From: Stomoxys calcitrans
Lineage: Eukaryota > Arthropoda > Insecta > Diptera > Muscidae
Reading direction: 5' to 3'
Assembly (NCBI RefSeq): GCF_963082655.1
Contig: NC_081555.1
Coordinates: 28,691,266 to 28,755,265 of the forward strand
DNA: 64,000 nt
The position numbers and the translations under genes were made by a program. The notes under the pieces are model-generated. The model was given only the letters and a program-made list of their open reading frames with translations. It was not told where the DNA came from and did no database searches. Shown here piece by piece: positions 1 to 9,289 of the stretch (position 1 is the first letter of the stretch; each line of letters starts with the position of its first letter).

Positions 1-92
1 AACGCATTAAGTTCTGGCGGGCCGAACATTGGCTACCCACTACAAAGTTATACTTCTTTACAATTATTAGATTTTATCTTTAAAAACATTGG
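1..92. repeat. Dispersed repeat fragment, second copy at 5781-5864
   Basis: The first ~90 bases closely match 5781-5864: both begin AACGCATTAAG, carry GGCGG..GAACATTGGCTA and run into a T/A-rich tail. The two copies lie just outside the INE-1-like elements at 311-1858 and 4430-5777, so the whole 1-5780 stretch may be a larger composite repeat. No coding potential is visible. Confidence 0.6.
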
Positions 93-170
93 ATGGGGGT
101 ATACTAACTTCGCCATGGTGGAGGGTATATAAGTTTCGGCCCGATCGAACTTAGCATGCTTTTATTTGTT
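93..170 (-). mobile_element. INE-1/DINE-1-like element, terminal remnant
   Basis: This has the family's end signature read on the minus strand: the GGTGGAGGGTATATAAG block followed by the TTCGG..CGAACTTAGCAYGCTTTTA terminus seen at 27350-27400, 39850-39895 and 53750-53798. Only the terminus survives; the internal repeat array is absent. Confidence 0.6.
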
Positions 171-310
171 TTTAACTGTGTGGCAGTTATGCAAGTATTC
201 AAATATTCACATTTAGCTAATTTTTAAATAAGTTGAAGACAAACCAGTTTGACAATAGATAAAACTGTAAAACCTTTCGAAGAGTTCTATTTTTAAATCT
301 ATTGTATAAC

Positions 311-1858
311 AAGTAAAAGCGTGATAAGTTCGGCCGTACCGAATCTTGGGAACCCACCACCATGGATTCTGCTAAAATATGGGAGCTATACCTAGTTATA
401 GACTGAATCGGACCGTGCCTGTCGCAGTTGTTGGGAGTCATAACAGAACACTATATGCAAAATTTCAGCCAAATCCAATAAAAATTGCGGCTTCCAGGGC
501 TCAAGAAGTCAAATCGGGAGATCAGTTTATGTGGGAGCTATATCAGGTTCTTGACCGATTTGAAACGTACTTGGCACAGTTGTTGGAAGTCATAACAGAA
601 CACAACATGTAAAATTTCAGCCAAAGCGGACGAAATTTGTGGCTTCCAGGGGCTCAAGAAGTCAAATCGGGAGTTCGGTTTATATGGGAGCTATATCAGG
701 TTATACACAGATTTAAGTCGTACTTGGCACAGTTGTTGAAAGTCAAAATAAAACACTTTGTTTAAAATTTTAGGCAAATCGGATAAAAATTGCGGCTTTC
801 AGGTGCTCAGGAAGTCAAATCGGAATATGGGTTTATATGGGAGCTATAACATATTCTTGACCGATTTAGACGATATTTAGCACAGTTGTTGAGAGTCATA
901 ACAGAACACAGCATGTCAAATTTCACCCAAACCGGACGAAATTCCTGGCTTCCCGAGGCTCAAGAAGTCAAATCGGTAGATCGATTTATATGGGAGCTAT
1001 ATCAGGTTATAGACCGATTTGGACCGTACTTGATACAGTTGTTAAAAATCAAAATAAAACACTAAGTGCAAAATTTCAGGCAAATCGAACAAAAATTACG
1101 GCTTTTAGGGGCTCAGGAAGTCAAATCGGAAGATGGGTTCATATGGGAGCTATAACAGATTCTTGACCGATTTAGACGATATTTAGCACAGTTGTTGAGA
1201 GTCATAACAGAACACAACATGTACAATTTCAGCCAAATCGGACGAAATTTCTGGCTTCCCGAGGCTTAAGAAGTCAAATCGGTAGATCGATTTATATGGG
1301 AGCTATATCAGGTTCTTGACCGATTTGAACCGTACTTGGCTCCATTATTGGGAGTCATAACAGAACACTTTGTGCAAAATATCAGCCAAATCGGAAACAA
1401 ATTGCGGCTTCCAGAGGCTCAAGAAGTCAAATCGGGAGATCGGTTTATATGGGAGCTATATCAGGTTCTTGACCGATTTGTACCGTACTTAGCACAGTTG
1501 TTGGAAGTTATAACAGAACACTATGTGCAAAATTTCAGCCAAATCGGACAAAAACTGTGGATACCAGGGGCTCAAGAAGTCAAATCGGGAGATCGGTTTA
1601 TATGGGAGCTATATCCAAATCTGAACCGATATGGCCCATTTGAAATCCTCAACGACCTACATCAACATAAGGTATCTGTGCAAAATTTCAAGCGGCTAGA
1701 CGGGCGGATGGACGGGCGAGCATGGCTAGTTTGAATCAGAATTTCGAGACGATCAAGAATATTTATATAATTTATGGGGTCCTAGATCAATATTTCAAGG
1801 TGTTACAAACGGAATGATTAGATTAGTATGCCCCCATCCTAAGGTGGTGGTTATAAAA
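311..1858 (+). mobile_element. INE-1/DINE-1-like element with internal tandem array
   Basis: It starts with AAGTTCGGCCGTACCGAATCT and a CCACCACCATGG block. About nine diverged ~150-bp units follow, containing 'CAAGAAGTCAAATCGG', 'ATATGGGAGCTATATCAGG' and 'GCACAGTTGTTG' in order. It ends with a GGACGGGCG stretch, CATGGCTAG, 'GATCAAGAATATTTATA' and CCCCCATCCTAAGGTGG. The CATGGCTAG..GATCAAGAATATATA core preceded by GGAC repeats is known from Drosophila INE-1/'mini-me' elements (recalled, not searched). Open reading frames of 77 and 132 codons inside it are translations of the repeat array, not genes. Confidence 0.75.
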
Positions 1859-1861
1859 ATG

Positions 1862-4375
1862 AAATTGTTGCGCTTTGTTTGTTTGTTAGTATCATTGTCT
1901 GTTCCGTATAGACTCAAAACCAACTGAACCGATTTTCATGAAATTTTCTCGGAAGGTAGAGTTTCAGCCCCCCCGTGAAAATAGGGAATTATATTTTGTA
2001 GTATCCGAAGTGAGGGTGGACCCCCCTTACCCCAATTTTCAAAAACGCCAGATATGGGAGATCGGTGCACCGATTTAAGCGAAATTGTGTATGCCACCTT
2101 ATGGTTATCCAAAAAGACGAAATTGGTATAAATTTTGGGATCAAAAAAATGGGGGACGCCCCATCTCAAAACCTACCCGAACGGACATGTTTACCGACTG
2201 GGACAATATGGATATCAAATGAAAGGTATTTGAAAGTGGAGTATAAATCTGACATACAAATGTATTCCTTTGATGTCTGAGTGGCCTTCCACCCCCAAAA
2301 CACCCCGCACGGACATGTTTACCGATTGGGAGAATATGGGTATCAAACGAAAGGTATATAAGTGTTGAGTACGAACTTGGTGTACAAATTTCGCCCAAAG
2401 TGTTCGGGGGAGTCCCCCACCCCCCAAAAAAACCCTCCAACAGGAATTTTTCACCGCTTTGGGCAATATGGGTATCAAATGAAAGGTATTTGAAAATAGA
2501 GTAAGAATCTGATATAAAAATGTATTCCTTGGTATCTAAAGCGCCTCCCCAAACCCCCCAGCATGGCTTATTTTCCAATTGGGACAGTATGGATAACAAA
2601 CGAAAGGTGTTTGGAAGTTGAGTACTCATCTGTTATATGAATTTGGGGAAAAGGGGGTTTACGGGGCCTCCTCAACCCTAATAACCCCTTAATTGGGCAT
2701 TAATGTCCAACGTCATAAAATGAGTATCAAATGATAGGTCTTTGGGAGTTGACTACGAATCTTGTATACATATTTGGGAAAGAGTCTGGGACCGGCCCAC
2801 TCGCTAAATAAAGATGGGTCTATACCAGTAGAGTTCGAATCTAATCTTGATATAAGGATTCAAGAATCTGCGTCACGCCCAGCCATCCTGCTGTCCTGCC
2901 GGACATGTAGGTCTCGACATTAGAGAGCACAAATAAATTGTCCTTTGGGTCTTAGAGTCGGGGCGACCGATCCTCTCCATCCAATAAAAACAACACCAAA
3001 CTGTCATGTAGGACGACCAAGAATATATTGTACTCAAATCAAAAGATGTATCAGAGTGCAATCCCCCTACCCCTATCCTACCCAAAAAAAGGAATAAAAA
3101 ATAATATATGAAGACCGATCAGTATAGAATAGGACAGCAATTAAAGTAAAGTCTTTGGTAGGAGAATACACTTTTTGTCCTCAAATTGGTATAGACACAG
3201 AAGGACCTTCGGATCATTTGAAATGTGGTATCCCAAGTGGTAGCTTTGAAATATGATTTTTAATGTAGATAACCAATACAAAAAAAAAATAATCAGTGTG
3301 GATCTGAACGAGACCCGTTACCCTGAATATCTCGAAAACCACCTTCAAAATGCTTGACTTTATGGGGCTCAAACAAAATCGTGCTCTATCACGATGCTGA
3401 TATTATTTCATTATTTCAGCGTCCGCCCCCTTAACTTCCTCCAAACCGGCCATGTTTGCCTTCTATTGCAATAAGGGGCTCAAATAATAAGTATTTGATA
3501 GTTGAAAACGAATTTCATATCCAATTTTGAGGCCAAGTGTTTGGGGGTAGTCTCACCCCATAAACTCCTCCCAAACCAATTGCTATTGCGGCCAAAATGA
3601 AAGGAATTTAACAGTGGAGCACGATGCCGATATTATTTTAGGGATAAGTGCGTGGGTGGCCGCGCCACCCTACATATCCCTCAAACTGGCCATATTTGTG
3701 AATAATGGCAAAATGGGGTTCAAATCTGATATCTGTTTATCCAGAGACGACTAATCTCATAAACTGCTCCTGAACCAGACATATATACCGACTATAGCAA
3801 TATGTAGATCAAATTTGATTTTTGAGAGAAGGGTATGAATCTGATATCCACTTTTGGGGCAAAGGGTTGGGCTTCTTCAATCCACCACCAAAACCAAAAG
3901 CATGAAGAAAAACTTACATCCAACCTTTAATGGGCGGACCCTCCCCTTGCCCTTTTTTCAAAAAAACGCGAGATCTCGGAGATATCGCCCCCATCTTAGG
4001 CGAAATTTAGTTTGTTTATAATAACTCAACAGAAATTTGGTATACTCCTTTTAAGGTGGGATGTCTAGGGCGGCCGCTCCACCTCAAAGCCATGCAAATG
4101 GAAATTTAAACCAATAATGACAATATTAGGTTCAAATGATAGGTATTTGAGACTAGAGCACGAATCTTAAACAAAGGGGCCGCCTTACTCCCAAAAACAT
4201 CTCCATACAGGACATATTTACCGACCATAGCAATATAAGGATCAAATGAAAGAAATTTGGGAGTAGAGCACCAATACGATATCCATATTGGGGCGAAATA
4301 TCTGAAAGGCCGTACCAGCATCCTCAAACAGGACTTTTTTGCTGATCGTGTCAGTATAGGGCTCAGGTAAAATAA
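1862..4375. repeat. Diverged minisatellite, ~122-131 bp units (family 2)
   Basis: Successive units carry CAAATGAAAGGTATTTG followed by GAGTACGAATCTGA and a C-rich segment. Anchor copies lie near 2217, 2344, 2475, 2597 and 2728, and again near 4134 and 4244, giving a period of roughly 122-131 bp. The middle (about 2850-3900) is more degraded. The same unit recurs at 27510-27860 and 30370-30850. ORFs of 70-162 codons here are rich in G, P and W from the C/G runs, resemble no protein and follow the repeat. Confidence 0.65.
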
Positions 4376-4429
4376 GAGAGTGAATGAAGGCGCAGCGGAG
4401 CAGAAAGAAAAATCTGCTATTAGAGCGAT

Positions 4430-5777
4430 ATCAAGATATGATCCAGTTTAGACCATAGTTAAATTATATGTTGGAGACCTGTGTAAAATGTCAGCCAATT
4501 CAAATAAGAATTGCGCCCTTTGGGGGCTCAAAAAGTAAAATGGAGAGATCGATTTATATGGGAGCTGTATCGGGCTATAGACCGATTCAGACCATAATAA
4601 ACACGGTGATGGTCATGAGAGGATCCGTCGTACAAAATTTCAGGCAAATCGGATAAGAATTGCGCTCTCTAGAGGCCCAAGAAGTCAAGACCCAAGATCG
4701 GTTTATATGGCAGCTACATCAGGTTACGGACCGATTTGACCCATACTTGGGACAGTTGTTGGATATCATAACAAAACACGTGGTGCAAAATTTCATTCTA
4801 ATCGGATAAGAATTGCGCACTCTAGAGCCTCAAGAAGTCAAGATCCAAGATCGGTTTGTATGACAGCTATACCAGGTAATGGCCCGAATTGAACCATACT
4901 TAGCACAGTTGTTAGAAGTGATACTAAAACACTATGTGCAAAATTTCAGTCTAGTCGGATGAGAATTGCGCCCTCTAGAGGCTCAAGAAGTCAAGACCCA
5001 ATATCGGTTTATATGGCAGCTATATCAGGTTATAGACCGATTTGAACCAAACTTGGCACAGTTATTGGATATCATAACAAAACGCGTCGTGCAAAATTTC
5101 ATTCAAATCGGATAAGAATTGCGCACTCTAGAGGCTCAAGAAGTCAAGACCCAAGATCGGGTTATAAGGCAGGTATATCAGGTTATGGACCGATGTGAAC
5201 CATACTTGGCACAGTTGTTGGATATCATAACAAAACACATCGTGCAAAATTTCATTCCAATCGGATAAGAATTGCGCACTCTAGAGGCTCAGGAAGTCAA
5301 GACCCAAGATCGGTTTATATGGCAGCTATATCAGGTTATAAACCGATTTGAACCGTACTTAGCACAGTTGTTGGATGTCCTAACAAAACGCGTCGTGCAA
5401 AATTTCAGTCCAATCGGATAAGAATAGCGCACTCTAGAGGCTCAAGAAGTCAAGACCCAAGATCCGTTTATATGGCAGCTATATCAAAACATGGACCGAT
5501 ATGGCCCATTTACAATACCAACCGACCTACACTAATAAGAAGTATTTGTGCAAAATTTCAAGCGGCTAGCTTTACTCCTTCGAAAGTTAGCGTGCTTTCG
5601 ACAGACAGACGGAGGGACGGACGGGCGGACAGACGGACGGACATGGCTAGATCGACATAAAATTTCACGACGATCAAGAATATATATACTTTATAGGGTC
5701 TCAGACGAATTTTTCGAGTAGTTACAATCAGAATGACGAAATTAGTATACCCCCCATCTTATGGTGGAGGGTATAAT
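4430..5777 (+). mobile_element. INE-1/DINE-1-like element, clear ~153-bp array
   Basis: This is the cleanest array in the window. The AAGAATTGCGC motif recurs near 4656, 4811, 4963, 5116, 5270 and 5422, spacings of 152-155 bp. After the array come a GGACGGACGG run, ACATGGCTAGATCGAC, 'GATCAAGAATATATATACT' and the 3' signature CTTATGGTGGAGGGTAT. The 5' boundary is approximate because this copy lacks a clear left terminus. Confidence 0.75.
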
Positions 5778-5936
5778 AAAAACGCATTAAGTACTGGCGG
5801 ACTGAACATTGGCTATCCACTACAAATAAATATTTATTACAATTGTTATTTATTATCTTAAAAAACAACCTCTCTGAGGATGCCTTTTAAAGTAAAAGTT
5901 CAAAGGGGAGACCAGCCAATATCCGATTAAGCAATC

Positions 5937-6119
5937 CGTCGTTCTCAAAGGGATAGGTTACGTTAGCTAAGAGTGGCAGTCATTTACAGACTCTCTTAGA
6001 CAATTTTAGGTCAATTGTGATACCACAGCAGCGACAGACCAAGGCTTCTGACGGGACTCGAACCCACGACCCCCCCACTGGTAATCCAAGCACAGTACCA
6101 ACTCGGCTACAGGGGCGCC
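5937..6119 (-). mobile_element. SINE B, tRNA-derived, minus strand
   Basis: On the minus strand this begins with a tRNA-like head holding an A box (TAGCCGAGTTGG) and a B box (GGTTCGAGTCC). It continues through CTGTGGTATCACAATTGACC and GACTGCCACTC, and ends in a degenerate CCTAACC-type tail. Related copies are at 49480-49615, 26945-27030 (tail part), 56345-56460 and 63430-63520. Confidence 0.65.
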
Positions 6120-6311
6120 CATAGGGATACAATTTTAAAATTCATCAATGTGTAGCCCCTAATCTCCGCGGAAATGGTAGTAACATGTATACAAACATGG
6201 TGACCATGATGCTTTTTGCATTATTGGGCAAACCAATTCTAACTCCTAGAAGTTTGTGGAAAAATTATTCGATTGTTGGTGTTGAATATTCTTCAATTTC
6301 TATTTGAAGAT

Positions 6312-6665
6312 TCAAAGTGGCCTTGAAATAGTTGCATATTCAATGGGGTTTGAAACCACCGCAATTGATGAGGACCACTCAATTAAATTAATTAGCTCTA
6401 TGAAGTCTTTGTAGACCAGACAATTTACTGCATTTCGGACATTGTCGTATAACACCAATGGTTTCATACATTTTAGAACGGAATATGATTCAACAATAAG
6501 AGCTGCATTAGAAGTTGGGCAATGTACAAGTCCTTCAGAAAAACGTGTAATCAATATATTTTATAACATTCTTTAATCTACGTCTGCAATTTTTAAGGGG
6601 CTCATTTAAAACGTGCAAGATTTCGTTGCCTAGATTAATGTATGGACATTTAATCTCCAAAATCA
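6312..6665 (-). pseudogene. Degraded ORF, possibly YqaJ-nuclease-like transposon remnant
   Basis: The minus strand carries two overlapping open frames. One, from about 6660 to a TGA at 6535-6537, begins LEIKCPY, resembling the catalytic-strand motif (E-x-K with CPY) of YqaJ/lambda-exonuclease-like domains carried by some insect DNA transposons. The other, 6554-6312, is an 80-codon ORF (SNAALIVESYSVLKC...) with the composition of a real protein but no family I recognise. If they belong together, a frameshift separates them. The assignment rests on one short motif and is tentative. Confidence 0.2.
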
Positions 6666-6734
6666 ATTTTTTTCAAACCAATCGTATCGTTATAGGTTGA
6701 TAATGATTTCAAGTTAAAGCACTAGATGCCGGGT

Positions 6735-7130
6735 TTGATAGCCAAACTTAACACCGACGTAATCATTCCCTTAATAGATAATATAAAAGTGGTTGCGTAT
6801 GCTGATTACGTTGAAAAGTTTTCCGACACTCTGTTATAAACCAATATTTCAGGAAGCTCAATGTACGACAAGTGAAAGTGGTCTAAGTGATAATCCATCT
6901 AAGACGGAAGTTGCCCAGCGGGAGACACAAGACACAAGAATTTTCCATTTACTGAAAGCCTGGTTATTTTACTTGACACAAATTATACTTCAAATCCAAC
7001 ATCATGGAGAGGGCGAAAAGGACAACTCTTGTTGTTATCGCAGTGTTTTGGGTTTAACCTGTCGTCTGCTTGATTTGGTTGAATAACCAGATCTAGGAAC
7101 TCTGCGACTAAGGTGGGGTGCGTCCAGAGG
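6735..7130 (+). mobile_element. Non-LTR retrotransposon remnant (RT finger/palm scrap)
   Basis: VVAYADYVEKFSDTLL, encoded near 6789-6840, corresponds to the YADD segment of a non-LTR reverse transcriptase with the second Asp lost. It parallels the VKVVAYAEDVSIAV segment at 32240-32290. The downstream KTEVAQ (near 6903) matches the conserved K-T-E of the RT thumb entry. It then degrades into a 3'-UTR type sequence ('AGGAACTCTGCGACTA') repeated at 24220-24245 and 34840-34860. Confidence 0.5.
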
Positions 7131-7499
7131 GATCTAAGTTTGAGCCAAGTAGGTCTGACCGACAGTTAAACAGATGATGTATGTCGCGCGGTTATGGTCA
7201 CAATCGGGCACACATTTCGCACGTTGGCATCAATTCTAGCTCTGTAGAAGTTGAAGCAGCCACATCTGCCGGAACGCAATTGAGACGGTTTGCCAAGCAG
7301 GTCAATTACTTTCGGTATAATGGGTGGTGGTTGTTATCCAAGAACCACATTCACCTGGTAACTGTTCGCCTCGTCAGCTATCGTGTCTGCATGAAGATTG
7401 TCTAGAGAGATGGCTTACGCGAGAACTGAGGATACAGCCCCTCCCAGTTCGAAAAGCCGCATTCTGACAGATCAGAATATTATTCCACGGAGTATCACA
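7131..7499. other. No gene seen; probable retroelement-derived sequence
   Basis: A 74-codon ORF (7181-7405) runs through this stretch but has no recognisable domain. Its start (GTCGCGCGGTTATGG) resembles retroelement 3'-flank sequence. Nothing else can be supported. Confidence 0.3.
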
Positions 7500-7501
7500 T
7501 A

Positions 7502-8108
7502 AAGGGTGATTTTTTTGAGGTTAGGATTTTCATGCATTAGTATTTCACAGATCACGTGGGATTTCAGACATGGTGTCAAAGAGAAAGATGCTCAGTATGC
7601 TTTGACATTTCATCATGAATAGACTTACTAACGAGTAACGCTTGCAAATCATTGAATTTTATTACCAAAATCAGTGTTCGGTTCGAAATGTGTTCATTCA
7701 CCGTAACGTTGCGTCCAACAGCATCTTTGAAAAAATACGGTCCAATGATTCCACCAGCGTACAAACCACACCAAACAGTGCATTTTTCGGGATGCATGGG
7801 CAGTTCTTGAACGGCTTCTGGTTGCTCTTCACTCCAAATGCGGCAATTTTGCTTATTTACGTAGCCATTCAACCAGAAATGAGCCTCATCGCTGAACAAA
7901 ATTTGTCGATAAAAAAGCGGATTTTCTGCCAACTTTTCTAGGGCCCATTCACTGAAAATGATTTGCAAGCGTTGCTCGTTAGTAAGTCTATTCATGATGA
8001 AATGTCAAAGCATACTGAGCATCTTTCTCTTTGACACCATGTCTGAAATCCCACGTGATCTGTCAAATACTAATGCATGAAAATCCTAACCTCAAAAAAA
8101 TCACCCTT
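7502..8108 (-). mobile_element. Mariner-like element with 152-bp inverted ends and transposase fragment
   Basis: TA dinucleotides at 7500-7501 and 8109-8110 flank ends beginning AAGGGTGATTTTTTTGAGG. The arms 7502-7653 and 7957-8108 are inverted copies with about two mismatches over 152 bp, and both include the transposase start codon and first 13 codons (MNRLTNEQRLQII). The minus-strand ORF 7995-7576 then enters the catalytic domain: LFSDEAHFWLNG holds the first Asp, and ELPMHPEKCTVWCG and GGIIGPYFF follow, as in IS630/Tc1/mariner transposases. The rest of the catalytic domain is missing. The frame reverses near 7690 into the opposite-strand 5' end, and the left-arm copy carries a stop in place of Gln8. 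Confidence 0.85.
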
Positions 8109-8157
8109 TAGTTGACGAGACCACACTGGAGCGGTATAGCTTACCACAGACCGGTCA

Positions 8158-9222
8158 TTTTTATACTCTCCACCATAGGATGGGGTATACTTATTTCGTC
8201 ATTCCGTTTGTAACACCTTGAAATATGTCTGCCCGTCCGTCTGTCGAAAGAAAGCTATCTTTCGAAGGAGTAAAGCTAGGCGCTTGAAAATTTGCACAAA
8301 TACTTCTTATTAGTGTAGGTTAGTTGGGATTGTAAATGGGCCAAATCGGTCCATGTTTTGATATAGCTGTCATATAAACCGATCATGGGTCTTGATTTCT
8401 TGAGCTTCTAGAGGACGCAATTCTCGTCTGATTTGGCTGAAGTTTTGTACGATGTGTTTTGGTATCACTTCCGACAACTGTGCCAGGTATGGTCTAAATC
8501 GGTTGATAATCTAATATAGCTGCCATATAAACTGACCTTGGGTCTTGATTTCTAGAGCTTCTAGAGGGCGCAATTCTTATCCGATTTGGCTGAAATTTTG
8601 CATGAAGTGTTCTGGTATGCCTTCCAATAACTGTGCCAAGTATAGTCTAAATCAGTTCATAACCTAATATAGCTGCCATATAAACCGATCTCCCGATTAG
8701 ACTTCTTGAGCCTCTAGAGGGCGCAATTCCTATCCGATATGACTGAAATTCTGCATGACGTTTTTCGTTATGACTTTTAATAACTGTGCTAAGTATGGTT
8801 TTAATCGGTTCATAACCTGATATAGCTGCCATATAAACCGATCTTGGGTCTTGACTTCTCGAGCCTCTTGAGAGCGAATTTCTTATCTGATTTAGCCGCA
8901 ATTTTGTGAAGTGAAGTGTTATGTTTTGATTTCCAACCATTGTGTCAAGTATGGTCTAAATCAGTCCATATCCTGATATAGCCGCCATATAAACCGATCT
9001 CCCGATTAGACTTCTTGGGCTTCTAGAGGGCGCAACTCTTATCCAATATGGTTGAAATTTTGCATATGACGTTTTGGTATGACTTCCAACAACGGTTCCA
9101 AGTATGGTCTAAATCGGCGTATAACCTGATATAGCTGCCATATAAACTGATCTCGCAGTTTGACTTTTTGAGCCTCTGGAGGGCGCAATTATTACTTTAT
9201 TTGGTGGTGTTTTTCTATGACT
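8158..9222 (-). mobile_element. INE-1/DINE-1-like element (minus), abutting the P450
   Basis: Entered from its 3' end: CTCTCCACCATAGGATGGGG at 8167, a (GTCC)n run, then six or so ~150-bp units with GGCGCAATTCTTATCCGATT and GCTGCCATATAAACCGATCT. The 5' terminus is missing; the array stops about 65 bp before the first visible P450 exon at 9290. A 97-codon ORF in it is repeat translation. Confidence 0.75.
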
Positions 9223-9289
9223 GATGTTTTCTATTTGAAAATGTTATTTAAAGAACTTGTTTTTACTTTTTGCAATATTCATATTTAAG

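Noticed and set aside
1336..1734. 132-codon ORF and similar 'VKSGDRFIWELYQ' ORFs as a protein family
   Set aside because: All lie in the ~153-bp array of INE-like elements; openness follows from a period divisible by three. Selection was not demonstrated.
2141..2629. 162-codon minus ORF
   Set aside because: Falls entirely in the family 2 minisatellite; repeated 'GVWGG..P..L' blocks mirror the DNA units.
6050..6120. tRNA gene on the minus strand
   Set aside because: Good A and B boxes, but it is joined to the SINE B body and tail, and the anticodon arm does not pair convincingly.
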